Source of the DNA: an uncultured Butyrivibrio sp. | GTDB taxonomy: Bacteria; Bacillota; Clostridia; Lachnospirales; Lachnospiraceae | NCBI GenBank assembly: GCA_947167765.1 | Contig: CAMVJI010000003.1 | Location: 1 to 64,000 of the forward strand | DNA: 64,000 bases | Reading direction: 5' to 3' | Shown here: in pieces, positions 19,808 to 29,460 of the stretch | How the letters are laid out: every line of letters begins with the position of its first letter | How positions within the stretch are numbered: position 1 is the first letter of the stretch | Notes under the pieces: generated by a model | The model's database searches: none | Seen by the model: the letters and a program-made list of their open reading frames with translations, nothing else | Told to the model about the DNA's origin: nothing | Position numbers and translations under genes: made by a program

Positions 19808-21438
19808 TTCCTCCTGTTACGCCATTTTGCTCTTATTCCAATAGCAAAGCACCACACAATTACCAATAATACAAATGTCCACATAAAACCATCCTTTGGA
19901 CTGAAATTAAATGCGCTGCCACTAATGGCCCTGTCTATTACTATCACTTCTGATGCGAAGAGAAAATTGTAAATAAATGAAGCTATAGCCAGGATAATCG
20001 ATACATATGTAAGTATTTCAACACTTGTATTCACTGAAATATTAAGATCTGTATCCGTGATTTCATACAGACTGGTAAGATTAGCATTGAGTTTTTCTTC
20101 TTCACTCTCTATCAAAAAAGCCTCTTTTAGCATGTCATACATTTCTATGGCCTGCTGTTCGGATGAAACTTCGGAAAAAAGTAACTGACTGTCAAATGCA
20201 GCATGCCTTTCCTGTAGATTCATGATATTTCTAATATCATCTCTTTTTAGCTTTCTTCCATTAGCTGCAAAGTGTCTTGCAATATCCGCAGTTTCACGAT
20301 TAAACTTGACAATGCTAGCCTTCTGAACAATTGCAATGTAGACCATCTGAAGATAGCAGCTAATAAAGTTTTCATATAAGAAGTTCATCTCACCACCAAT
20401 AGCTGCTGAAGAAACCATTCCCATCCCCATAGGAGTTATTGTATAGAGCGAGCCCCATGGTATCCATCTTTTATACAATGCCTTGTTTATCAAATCCAGG
20501 CACATAACCTCATCCGGACACGTGCATGATCCTGAGCTATCAGCATAAGCTATCTCATATATACTTTTTCTTAATACATCCTCTGTTTCAAAATTATAGT
20601 GTTTGCTTGCACTATCAAACTTAACAGAATTAATCCACGCCTCATCACTTACAGCGAAAGCCACATACATTCTGTCATCCAAAGCTGGCTTAATACATAT
20701 CTCCTTTTCATTTTCTACCTGCTTTGATGTGAATCGGTACTCACTTCCAAAAGATAATATTTTCTTTATGAAATCACATGTATGTTCCAGGGAAATATCA
20801 TTTGGAGAATACTCCTTTTTTTCATAGACTTTTTCTATGAATCCCTTAAAATCATCTTTGACTGTTTGAACATTTGGTATGTCCACTATAAGTTTATCTG
20901 CACTAATATTTGTCTTATTGTTAATAAATGGAAGCGTTATTCTTCTTCCATAATCATTAATGTTTTTTACAACTTCAATTCCGGTCTGCTCTCCTCCCTT
21001 CCCATCTTTTCCCTGATTTTCGCATTCCATTATAAAAAGTCCCACACCAGTATTTACCAGCCTTACCCTAATAGCATTTATGTTCAATACATAGTGTTTG
21101 TCTTTTTTTATTATCTGATAGGTTCCGTTATTCCTAGATCCTTTAAGAAGATAGTTCGAACAAATATCATCTTCATATCCCAGAAAGGATTTCCTTACAT
21201 ATGGATAATAGTACTGATACTGTTTGTAAAATCCCAAAGCCTCATCTAGACTGCCTGTCTCCTGATTACTTGAAATATCATCAACGTTCTTTAGGTTTGT
21301 ATTCTCCCATTGCTGATTGTCTTCAAACACTCTTTTTAGAGCCTCATACTCCTTATCAGATGTCACTCCGTACATGTTCCACGTAAAGGGTAGGATAAAA
21401 GTATGATAACTATATACTTTCGTTGTTTCCTCAGCCAT
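19804..21438 (-). CDS. CorA-like membrane protein, candidate type III signalling effector
   Basis: Large soluble N-terminus; C-terminal DTDLNISVNTSVEILTYVSIILAIASFIYNFLF + second TM, CorA-like topology; in the Cmr operon. Confidence 0.6.
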   Translation of the reverse strand: MAEETTKVYSYHTFILPFTWNMYGVTSDKEYEALKRVFEDNQQWENTNLKNVDDISSNQETGSLDEALGFYKQYQYYYPYVRKSFLGYEDDICSNYLLKGSRNNGTYQIIKKDKHYVLNINAIRVRLVNTGVGLFIMECENQGKDGKGGEQTGIEVVKNINDYGRRITLPFINNKTNISADKLIVDIPNVQTVKDDFKGFIEKVYEKKEYSPNDISLEHTCDFIKKILSFGSEYRFTSKQVENEKEICIKPALDDRMYVAFAVSDEAWINSVKFDSASKHYNFETEDVLRKSIYEIAYADSSGSCTCPDEVMCLDLINKALYKRWIPWGSLYTITPMGMGMVSSAAIGGEMNFLYENFISCYLQMVYIAIVQKASIVKFNRETADIARHFAANGRKLKRDDIRNIMNLQERHAAFDSQLLFSEVSSEQQAIEMYDMLKEAFLIESEEEKLNANLTSLYEITDTDLNISVNTSVEILTYVSIILAIASFIYNFLFASEVIVIDRAISGSAFNFSPKDGFMWTFVLLVIVWCFAIGIRAKWRNRRK

Positions 21439-21439
21439 A

Positions 21440-21970
21440 TCAGATTTCTCCTTTAAGTTTTTTCCAAATCCGGATGCTCATCCGAACATCATCAAACGAG
21501 TTGTGAAGTCTAAGATCACTGCAATCTACTATTGTTCTTCGCTCTACCCTAGGTGAATATCCCTTTACATATAACATGCTGCTCAGATCCATCAAGGGAA
21601 ATGGGGCTTTAAATTCACGTTCCTTGATAGCATTCTCAACTGCCTTAATGAAAAGCCTGGCTTCCACAGGAACAGGAACATCTGCTATAACATCGTAATC
21701 TGCATATTCTCTGTAAAAAGAGTAGAAAGCTTCTATAAGCTCTTTTTCAGAATCATAATAATCATCATCTGAGCGAACCGAATCTTTAAGATATGGTAAA
21801 ACATTATCCTTCACCCACGGGACACTCACATACTTTTCTGGATTTTTGATAGTTCCATAATAATCCGCAATTTCTTTTCCCGTATCATCTAGCACGATTG
21901 CTGCCACAGATAAAAAGTTGCCGTAAAGGCCGTCTGTTTCCGCATCTACAAAAAAAGTTCCCATTATCAA
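21440..21970 (-). CDS. DEDDh-like 3'-5' exonuclease-fold protein
   Basis: FFVDAETDGLYG (DxE) and C-terminal LHNSFDDVRMSIRIW (HxxxxD). Confidence 0.65.
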   Translation of the reverse strand: MIMGTFFVDAETDGLYGNFLSVAAIVLDDTGKEIADYYGTIKNPEKYVSVPWVKDNVLPYLKDSVRSDDDYYDSEKELIEAFYSFYREYADYDVIADVPVPVEARLFIKAVENAIKEREFKAPFPLMDLSSMLYVKGYSPRVERRTIVDCSDLRLHNSFDDVRMSIRIWKKLKGEI

Positions 21971-21982
21971 TTGCTCCTTCTA

Positions 21983-22927
21983 TCAGGAAATCCTGTATCT
22001 TCCAAATCCAAAGCTGGTATTCTTACCTACGTGGATAAGTTCTCCTGCTATAAGCATTTCAAGTAGTTCCTCACTAACTTCTTTCAATGCCAGCTCTCCC
22101 TCTATGCCTTCAAGTCTCATGGCATCTTGCTTGTGATTAGAGTACCTACGCACACTGACTTTCTTATGGCTTTCATGTAGTACTGTAGGAATCACAATAG
22201 ACCTAACGTAATCTAATTCATGTATGTCACTAGATATCCCCTCAAAGCAGTCAAGCATATATATCCTTCTGCATAATGCTTCTATCAGGGCATCCGGCCT
22301 AAATTCACTGAGGTTTTCTCCTCTGTATTTGATTGTAAGTGGAGTTTTAAATACGATTTTAATTTGGTCCTCAGAACTTAGTTTTTCTTTTCTGTAACTA
22401 ACGTAATCAGAAACCTTACGTGTCCTGTACTCATTCATACGGAGCTCATCATGCTGAAATATAAATGCTCCTTCAGTATTTGTTACAGCAACTATCGAAT
22501 ACTGACTCTTTTCTTTACCTAAGCCAGCTTGTCCAAGCATATAAAATGCGTTGAGAAACTGTTTGAAATACACGATTGTCTTTCCAAAAAGGATCAGATT
22601 AAACTGCATCCTGTCACCAGCGCCAAAGTGATCATGATAATCTTCGCACTCCAGTACGTATCCAACACTGTCCCCTTTTGTCATAAAGCTTGGAGTAATC
22701 TCCATTTTGGAATACATGGTACGCCTGACAACACACTCAGACTCAAACTCACACTCCTCGCACACTCTATCACTTATACAGTTGGACTCTAAAAGCATCT
22801 CGCCCATCCCACCCCTGAGGGCAGAAGATTTATATACAGGTACTGTACAGTCATCAATAAATTCTATGGTGAAGTGAAGCTTAATATATCGAATATCGTA
22901 AGCCCTTTTAATATTCTCGCCTGTCAT
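21983..22927 (-). CDS. cas6: Cas6-type CRISPR RNA endoribonuclease
   Basis: SSALRGGMGEMLLE, CxxC-rich insertion, QAGLGKEKSQYSIVAV, C-terminal GKNTSFGFGRYRI. Confidence 0.85.
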   Translation of the reverse strand: MTGENIKRAYDIRYIKLHFTIEFIDDCTVPVYKSSALRGGMGEMLLESNCISDRVCEECEFESECVVRRTMYSKMEITPSFMTKGDSVGYVLECEDYHDHFGAGDRMQFNLILFGKTIVYFKQFLNAFYMLGQAGLGKEKSQYSIVAVTNTEGAFIFQHDELRMNEYRTRKVSDYVSYRKEKLSSEDQIKIVFKTPLTIKYRGENLSEFRPDALIEALCRRIYMLDCFEGISSDIHELDYVRSIVIPTVLHESHKKVSVRRYSNHKQDAMRLEGIEGELALKEVSEELLEMLIAGELIHVGKNTSFGFGRYRIS

Positions 22928-23904
22928 CTCTTGTGCGGATCTCTCTCTTCCTTCATCTTGTACATTTTCTTATCAGCTGTTTCTATGTACTCATCAAGAG
23001 TTTCCATGTTTTCTTTTGGTGGTAAAAAGACATATCCATAGCTTGCAGCTACTTGGAATGGGTTATTATGACTATCGTTGTAGGATCTAAGTTCTTCTTC
23101 AAGTGTTTTCTCAAAAGATTCCAGCGCAGTGCTGTCTGCCGCAAGAGGACAAAATACCAAAAACTCATCTCCTCCTGTTCGGATAATACTGGAGCCCTGA
23201 GGAGAAGCTTTTTTGAGAGCGTCAGATACAGCCGCTATGGCCGTATCCCCTGCACTGTGGCCAAAGGTATCGTTCATGTACTTAAGGCCATTAAGATCCA
23301 GAACACAAACAAATATGTTCTTGTTGTTATTTACTGCATCTTTCAGTGCTATAGTCTCAAAATACTTAAGGCCCTTTCTGTTATAACAGCCTGTCTGGGC
23401 ATCAGTCATATTCTCGATAAATAGTTTGTTGTACTCTTCCTTGAGCGTGCTGATAGTCTTAATAAGCTCGCTATGTTCAGTAAGAAGTGCATCTTTCTGG
23501 GTATGGATATCTTCCAAAAGGATCAGATACTCATGGCCTGTGGGACTATCCTCAATTTTCGAATTACATATAGTTATTCTTGACCAGTAATAACTCAGAT
23601 CTGTATGTCTGATACGGCATTCACAAGAAATATAGACCTTCTCAGAAAGAGTCTCATGAAGGTCGTCGATATTACTAAGAAGAGTTATACTCTCTCGGTC
23701 TTCAGGATGTGTATTCTTATATAAAGTGGAAAACAAATCATCATAGATTTTGACGCTTGAGATATCAAGAGTTTCTAGCTCTTTATTACAATCAACGGCA
23801 TGGCAGAAAAAAGTATCCTCCTCAACTAAAACAATTAGCTGATAGAGGCTCTTTATTGCATTACCTATTGAACCCTTTTTCTGTTCCGTCAGATAACGAT
23901 CCAT
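22924..23904 (-). CDS. PAS-GGDEF diguanylate cyclase in the type III-B operon
   Basis: VLDLNGLKYMNDTFGHSAGD...IIRTGGDEFLVFCPL; stop overlaps the cas6 start (ATGA). Confidence 0.9.
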   Translation of the reverse strand: MDRYLTEQKKGSIGNAIKSLYQLIVLVEEDTFFCHAVDCNKELETLDISSVKIYDDLFSTLYKNTHPEDRESITLLSNIDDLHETLSEKVYISCECRIRHTDLSYYWSRITICNSKIEDSPTGHEYLILLEDIHTQKDALLTEHSELIKTISTLKEEYNKLFIENMTDAQTGCYNRKGLKYFETIALKDAVNNNKNIFVCVLDLNGLKYMNDTFGHSAGDTAIAAVSDALKKASPQGSSIIRTGGDEFLVFCPLAADSTALESFEKTLEEELRSYNDSHNNPFQVAASYGYVFLPPKENMETLDEYIETADKKMYKMKEERDPHKR

Positions 23905-23992
23905 AGTGTCTCCAATAGAAGCCGTCGATATATCAATTATATCACTACGCTATTTCAAATCAAATCATTTCTGAAGCAAAATCGTCCCTCAG

Positions 23993-24718
23993 TTATCCCT
24001 CCCACGACCAGTATAGATCATCACCTTCATGGTAATCGGAATACTCAAACTCCTTATCATACAAATATTCAAAAGACGTTCCCAAGACATCTTCTCTTTT
24101 AACCCCAAGCCTTACCAAATAATTCTTTTTTGGAATCATCATATAAGCCTGATGTCTTTTAGTAGCTTCTTTTTGTAATGATTCAGACAGACGTGGACAA
24201 CCTTCTGAAAAATCGACCGTTTCAAACAAAGCAGCAGCTGGCAGTTCATGTTTCTTTGAAAACACCTCCAACATCCGTGTATCTTGCCATAAGCAATCTG
24301 CTTCATTCACCAATACTCCAAATACATCACCTCCTACTTTTTTGATATATCGCTTCATGTCTTTTGATTTGATCTTTGTATATTTACAAAGCTTTTTGAA
24401 ATCACAATCTATATAATCCATAAAAACCCTGACATATTTTCCAAAAGAACACTCCATTTTTTTAGAATACTGAAATGAATGCCAGAACAAATGTGCTTGA
24501 TTCAATTCATGAAACATAACGATATCATATCCATATTTCAGTATCCTGTGCCTATCACTTTCATCGGTAAATTCTATCTTTTTAGAAAAAAGGTCCAAAA
24601 GAGCCATATTGATGAGTCTCTGCCCCAATAAAGCCATGATCTCTTTTTCTTCATATCCTTTCGCCAACAACTCATCAACATCTATATATCCCTTTAACAA
24701 CAATCCTCGTATTTTCAT
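23993..24718 (-). CDS. Uncharacterised protein; shorter paralog at 33571-34041
   Basis: Shared GYIDVDELLAKGYEEKEI / GIIDVDDFLCLGYTEEL and LGVKREDVLGTSFEYLYD / MGVTKEDAKGTPYEYLFD. Confidence 0.6.
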   Translation of the reverse strand: MKIRGLLLKGYIDVDELLAKGYEEKEIMALLGQRLINMALLDLFSKKIEFTDESDRHRILKYGYDIVMFHELNQAHLFWHSFQYSKKMECSFGKYVRVFMDYIDCDFKKLCKYTKIKSKDMKRYIKKVGGDVFGVLVNEADCLWQDTRMLEVFSKKHELPAAALFETVDFSEGCPRLSESLQKEATKRHQAYMMIPKKNYLVRLGVKREDVLGTSFEYLYDKEFEYSDYHEGDDLYWSWEG

Positions 24719-25164
24719 AATTGACCTTCTTTCTTGTCATTATAGAAAAGGATTTTCCTTATTATTTCACTTAACCTATTAACTGAAGGTCGAATGTTAA
24801 TCTCAAAATCATTATTCAATTCCTCCATAGTTAATAATCCGTTATCTACCGCTATCAGTTCCAACGTGAACGGTCGTACTTTACAGCACAAATCTATCTT
24901 TTCATCAACTTCTTCTATAGCATCAAATATCTTTTTAATACAATGCTTGCTCATTACTCCAAGACTGTTTATAAGATCTTCCTTAGAGCATTCAGAAATC
25001 AACTTCTTTACCTCTTCTTTATTCATCATAGGCAACCAAACCTCAACAGGAAGCATATCCATATAGTACAAACTTTCTTTGGATAATGGGCACTCATAAT
25101 GGCAGAGTCTTTTTACATATTCATCGCACTGTTTTTGTTTTCTAGCATTTTCAATATCATTCAT
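24715..25164 (-). CDS. Uncharacterised 149-aa protein, first gene of the type III-B operon
   Basis: RBS-like AGGAGGTGG upstream; 4-nt overlap with the next gene. Confidence 0.6.
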   Translation of the reverse strand: MNDIENARKQKQCDEYVKRLCHYECPLSKESLYYMDMLPVEVWLPMMNKEEVKKLISECSKEDLINSLGVMSKHCIKKIFDAIEEVDEKIDLCCKVRPFTLELIAVDNGLLTMEELNNDFEINIRPSVNRLSEIIRKILFYNDKKEGQL

Positions 25165-25344
25165 GTGTGATCCACCTCCTATGGTTACAATATATCTCTA
25201 CCCAATCGTTTTTGGTACTGTCGTCAAAGTTTAGTATCGTTCACTACTTCCAAATCAGTGATAAAAAAAGAAATGAGTCTGTCTTTTGTTTAGCCCAAAT
25301 AAAAAGCACCTTCTGCAAAAGCAGAAAGCGCTCAGTCCCAATAA

Positions 25345-26130
25345 GTTTCAATAATCTAATGGGCTTTTTTTATTTTTCTACTGACAAATTTTATAAGGAG
25401 GCAAAATGAAGAAAGCGTGTATCAATGCCCTAATAGGCTTTTTTTATTTTTCTACGAACGTAATATGACGCAGACGCAGACTGCCAGCCCCGTGTATCAA
25501 TGCCCTAATGGGCTTTTTTATTTTTCTACAAGGTAGCCGAAGTAGACTTAGAGCTTGCTGAGGATATTGTATCAATGCCCTAATGGGCTTTTTTTATTTT
25601 TCTACGCGAACTGTAACCGTTTATTCAGCAACGGGTGAAGTCATGTATCAATGCCCTAATGGGCTTTTTTTATTTTTCTACCGCCTATCCTACTTATTGT
25701 GAAATGTGTCAGAAAAACGGTGTATCAATGCCCTAATGGGCTTTTTTTATTTTTCTACAAATGTAAAATTTAGTGACAATTTTATTGATTTCGTATCAAT
25801 GCCCTAATGGGCTTTTTTTATTTTTCTACTGGTTTTTATGCAAAGAGTAAACAGGCCGATTATTGTGTATCAATGCCCTAATGGGCTTTTTTTATTTTTC
25901 TACAGGAAAGACATGAAGAATCTTAGAACATTAGTTGCTGGGTATCAATGCCCTAATGGGCTTTTTTTATTTTTCTACCGTACCAGAAGGAGAGAACATG
26001 ACAAAGATTAGAACATTGTATCAATGCCCTAATGGGCTTTTTTTATTTTTCTACCCGAGATAAATGAGATGAGTCAGGTAGGTGAGAAAAAAAGTATCAA
26101 TGCCCTAATGGGCTTTTTTTATTTTTCTAC
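25345..26130 (-). CRISPR. CRISPR array B: 11 repeats (first degenerate), 10 spacers; repeat GTATCAATGCCCTAATGGGCTTTTTTTATTTTTCTAC
   Basis: Direct reading; repeats 36-37 nt, spacers 34-40 nt; degenerate repeat on left, leader on right. Confidence 0.98.
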
Positions 26131-26276
26131 AGTAGGCATTTTAGTCCTGCATGTTTACTGGAGTTCGGACGCCTCGCTCTGCATTAATTTCCAGAATATT
26201 CTGAAAATAAGCTTTTTCAAGCTCATTTTTTGTCTTTTCACAAAATAGCGCCCAAATGTTACAGAATTGTTACAGG
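26131..26276 (-). promoter_or_regulatory. Leader of CRISPR array B
   Basis: Conserved with the other three leaders; palindrome at 26192-26203. Confidence 0.9.
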
Positions 26277-26340
26277 TACTTTCCCACACCTACTAATATA
26301 TTATATCAGGGCTGTACAAATAGTACAGCCCTGAAAACTG

Positions 26341-29166
26341 TTAAATCTCAATAACCCATTCTACACCATTTTCTGTCTTTCTCCTTCTCATGATACCAAC
26401 TTCAAGTTCCAACTCATCGATTCCTTGTTTATCAAAAATATCTCCCAATTCCTTCTCGTACTTATTCACAGTTTTATCAATGCTACGCTTTTGCTTTTTC
26501 AAATCCAGGATTTTATATACGATATCCTGCGCTTTGCTATAGATATTCATCTCCGCTTTGACCTTGGTTTCATTTTCTTTTGTAAGTGTCCTACTGGATG
26601 GCAAAGTGATATCACTTTGGAGATCATCTGACAGAGAGATAGCATGAAGCACTGGCGATGGATAACAGTTCTTATTCCTTTTGAAGTTACAGCTGCACCC
26701 TATCTCTGCAGTAAGCTGTTTATACTGATCTCTAAGCTTCACACAGCTTATTGGTTTTTCGGGCATCTTCCGTATAAAACCTTCAGTGACATTAAACTTG
26801 TAATTCAACGTGAAAGACATGACTTTATGAACAAACTCTTTTCCCTCTGTTCCAAGATGCCCAAAAACATACAATATGGTGAGACGTTCAAAGTGGTTCA
26901 AGTACCCGGTCTTTACCGATTTTAGGCATAGATATCTTAGCAACCCGCATTTCATCAACACCTCCGATACTTCCGACTCCAATTCCCCAAAACAAGAAAT
27001 ATCTGTGTCCACCTCTGTTTTCTGCTGCGAACTCTGAGCCTTGGTACTCGTTGCAATCACCTTTTTTATATCAGAAAGTGCTACTTTCCCAATCGAATCC
27101 AGGGCGCTGTTGATATTAAGAATTGGCACTCCAGCTTCATCTATAAAGTAAGAGCGCTCTCCGGTTTTTCCATGTATTCCATAAGGAATCTTTATTACTT
27201 GTCCATATTTACCAGCTTTGATCCTTGTTCGATTAGGAAAGAACTCTATAGATATATCATTTGATTTTTCTAAGTCATCTTCCAAGATTTCACTCAGCAT
27301 ATTGGCATAGCGTGTTGGAATCCACTCTGTAAAGAAGAGCCATACATGATACCCTCTGTTTCCAGAGTATTCAATATATGAAGGAAAGCCCATTTTTGAA
27401 AAATGGCTCTTTATCATCTGTGCCATATCTAGCGCTTTCTGAAGATACGCCTTAAATTCATCGCTTCCTCGAGTGACCTTTAGCAGTATATTCTTACATA
27501 TATCTACATCACATACCATATATCTCACTGTGGCATTTGGGCGCTGTACATAGGAATCGATAGTCACTTTACCCATGAGATGTTCTCTAATGAAATTCTC
27601 TGTGAGCGGTCTTAAATCTGGCAACACCTTGCGAGAACTATTAGTATCAAGTTCCTCCCTTGCAAAAAGATCTTCCCTACCCACAAACAACTTAGCCATT
27701 TTTCCTACTGTATCACTCTTATAGATGATGTCACAGGCAGAACTACCAAAGTTGACCATAGCATTAAATGCTTTCTCCTGAAACGCCTTAAGTTGCTCAC
27801 ATTTATCTTGCCAGAACTCCCCCTGAGGATATAATTTCAGATCTGTGTAACTTTGCATTATGTCTATAGCAGTGTCATAGTCTTCCCTAATAATGAAACT
27901 CCTATAACTATGTAATAGTTCGTGCATCAGTTTCTTCAGCTCTTGATTATCTTGAAGTGTAACTTCGCGTTTCGGAACATGATAAAACTCTTCGTATTCA
28001 AGCAGTTCTGCCTCCCAACACTTTACCGCCCGCCAAGTATTAGCAAGATACTCTGCTATATCTCTATAAATATTTTGGACATGTGGTCTTTTTGATAGTA
28101 TTTCAGCCCTTGCTTCTTCAGCATTGCCCTTTGAATAAACCAATGCTGCAATCTCAAATATAGAACCGATTTCCCTTTCTCCTCTGAAATACTGCTCCCA
28201 ACCACCAACTATCTCTAGCACCTTCTTAAGCTTATCTTCTATACCAATATCTCCCGAAGTAAGCCACATCATTTCTAGCCTTTCATAGAGATTTGATTCT
28301 GCCTTAGCTGGAATTGCTTTCCCATTATCATCAAAATGATATCCCAGGAAATCAAAGCCCTCTGAAACATAGCCAAGCACAGATTTCTTATCATTTAGTT
28401 TTAAGCCAAGCACATCAAATCTGTTTTTGATTTCCTGCAACAGATTCATTGCTAAATTATAATCATTGCAAAGGATAACCATGTCATCTGAGTATCTTGC
28501 AAAAAAGATATCTTTGACTCCAGTCAACCAATTATCAAAATCCATCAAATATACATTTGATAGTAATGGAGCAAGACTGGATCCCTGATAAATTCCACTT
28601 CTTTTTTCAATCAATTCTCCTGTAAGCTCATCAAGACTTATTGAGCAAGAGCATTCCCTGATTAGTTCCAGGGTATCTTCTTCCTGAATAGCCACATACA
28701 GTTTTGTCCTAAGAGTATCCCACAGAATTGAATCGAAAAAGTTGGTAATATCAACTTTCAAAAACACGCTGTGTTTTCCTTCAAGTATCTTTCTACTTAG
28801 TTCTTCTACAGCAATAATAGCTGACTTGTCACTCCTATATGCATAGGTCTGACTAGAGAACTTGTTGTCAAATATCTCAGTAAGCTCGTTTGCCAAGGAT
28901 TGCTGTACAGCTTTATCTCTCATGGAATACAACGCTATCGTCCTGACCTTTTCACCCTTGTACAAATTTACAAGTTTTACCGGAAGAGATTGATACTCAT
29001 GATTTACCAATTCTTTGTTAAGCGCCTTTAATTCCTCTTTACTATTTTCAGAAAACTGATCATAAGTAACACCATCAACGCCTGCAGAAGGCTTGTTTTT
29101 TCTTACTCTATCCCAAGCTCTTTGCAAATTCTGTAAATCAATAGTTCTACTATATATGCTCATCAT
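26341..29166 (-). CDS. Reverse transcriptase fused to archaeo-eukaryotic primase-polymerase (RT-AEP, CRISPR-associated)
   Basis: RT: KPSAGVDGVTYDQF, FLKVDITNFFDSI, ARYSDDMVIL. AEP: MVCDVDICKN, IEYSGNRGYHVWLFF, IKIPYGIHGKTGERSYFID; Cys-rich C-terminal CSCNFKRNKNCYPSPVLHAI. Confidence 0.92.
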   Translation of the reverse strand: MMSIYSRTIDLQNLQRAWDRVRKNKPSAGVDGVTYDQFSENSKEELKALNKELVNHEYQSLPVKLVNLYKGEKVRTIALYSMRDKAVQQSLANELTEIFDNKFSSQTYAYRSDKSAIIAVEELSRKILEGKHSVFLKVDITNFFDSILWDTLRTKLYVAIQEEDTLELIRECSCSISLDELTGELIEKRSGIYQGSSLAPLLSNVYLMDFDNWLTGVKDIFFARYSDDMVILCNDYNLAMNLLQEIKNRFDVLGLKLNDKKSVLGYVSEGFDFLGYHFDDNGKAIPAKAESNLYERLEMMWLTSGDIGIEDKLKKVLEIVGGWEQYFRGEREIGSIFEIAALVYSKGNAEEARAEILSKRPHVQNIYRDIAEYLANTWRAVKCWEAELLEYEEFYHVPKREVTLQDNQELKKLMHELLHSYRSFIIREDYDTAIDIMQSYTDLKLYPQGEFWQDKCEQLKAFQEKAFNAMVNFGSSACDIIYKSDTVGKMAKLFVGREDLFAREELDTNSSRKVLPDLRPLTENFIREHLMGKVTIDSYVQRPNATVRYMVCDVDICKNILLKVTRGSDEFKAYLQKALDMAQMIKSHFSKMGFPSYIEYSGNRGYHVWLFFTEWIPTRYANMLSEILEDDLEKSNDISIEFFPNRTRIKAGKYGQVIKIPYGIHGKTGERSYFIDEAGVPILNINSALDSIGKVALSDIKKVIATSTKAQSSQQKTEVDTDISCFGELESEVSEVLMKCGLLRYLCLKSVKTGYLNHFERLTILYVFGHLGTEGKEFVHKVMSFTLNYKFNVTEGFIRKMPEKPISCVKLRDQYKQLTAEIGCSCNFKRNKNCYPSPVLHAISLSDDLQSDITLPSSRTLTKENETKVKAEMNIYSKAQDIVYKILDLKKQKRSIDKTVNKYEKELGDIFDKQGIDELELEVGIMRRRKTENGVEWVIEI

Positions 29167-29175
29167 TTTCTCCTT

Positions 29176-29460
29176 TCAAATAATAAATAGATCATCAAAA
29201 TCATTGGTTGATTCATCAGGCTTGCATCCAAGTTTCGCAATTTTACCAATACAGCTTTTACACAGTTGATAAAACCTGATATTTCCTTCTATTTCACCTG
29301 ACATCAATGTGGCCAGTTGCGAGTACAATTCTTCAAACTGCCCCTCAGTAATGCTACACTCAAATACACTGTACTGTACGCGAGTTCCATAATTTTCCAA
29401 CACCTTCGCTATCTTAGTTCTGGTCCTATCCTTGTCTATGTCATAACTAATCACATACAT
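29176..29460 (-). CDS. cas2: CRISPR-associated endonuclease Cas2
   Basis: MYVISYDIDKDRTRTKIAKVLENYGTRVQYSVFECSI. Confidence 0.97.
   Translation of the reverse strand: MYVISYDIDKDRTRTKIAKVLENYGTRVQYSVFECSITEGQFEELYSQLATLMSGEIEGNIRFYQLCKSCIGKIAKLGCKPDESTNDFDDLFII

Noticed and set aside
10629-25164. Csm6/Csx1/Can-type CARF effector in the type III operon
   Set aside because: No CARF/HEPN or CARF-nuclease protein recognised; CorA-like protein is the better effector candidate.
26341-29166. Group II intron or retron interpretation of the RT
   Set aside because: No intron RNA domains or msr/msd-like structure noticed; RT is fused to AEP and lies in an operon with cas1/cas2.
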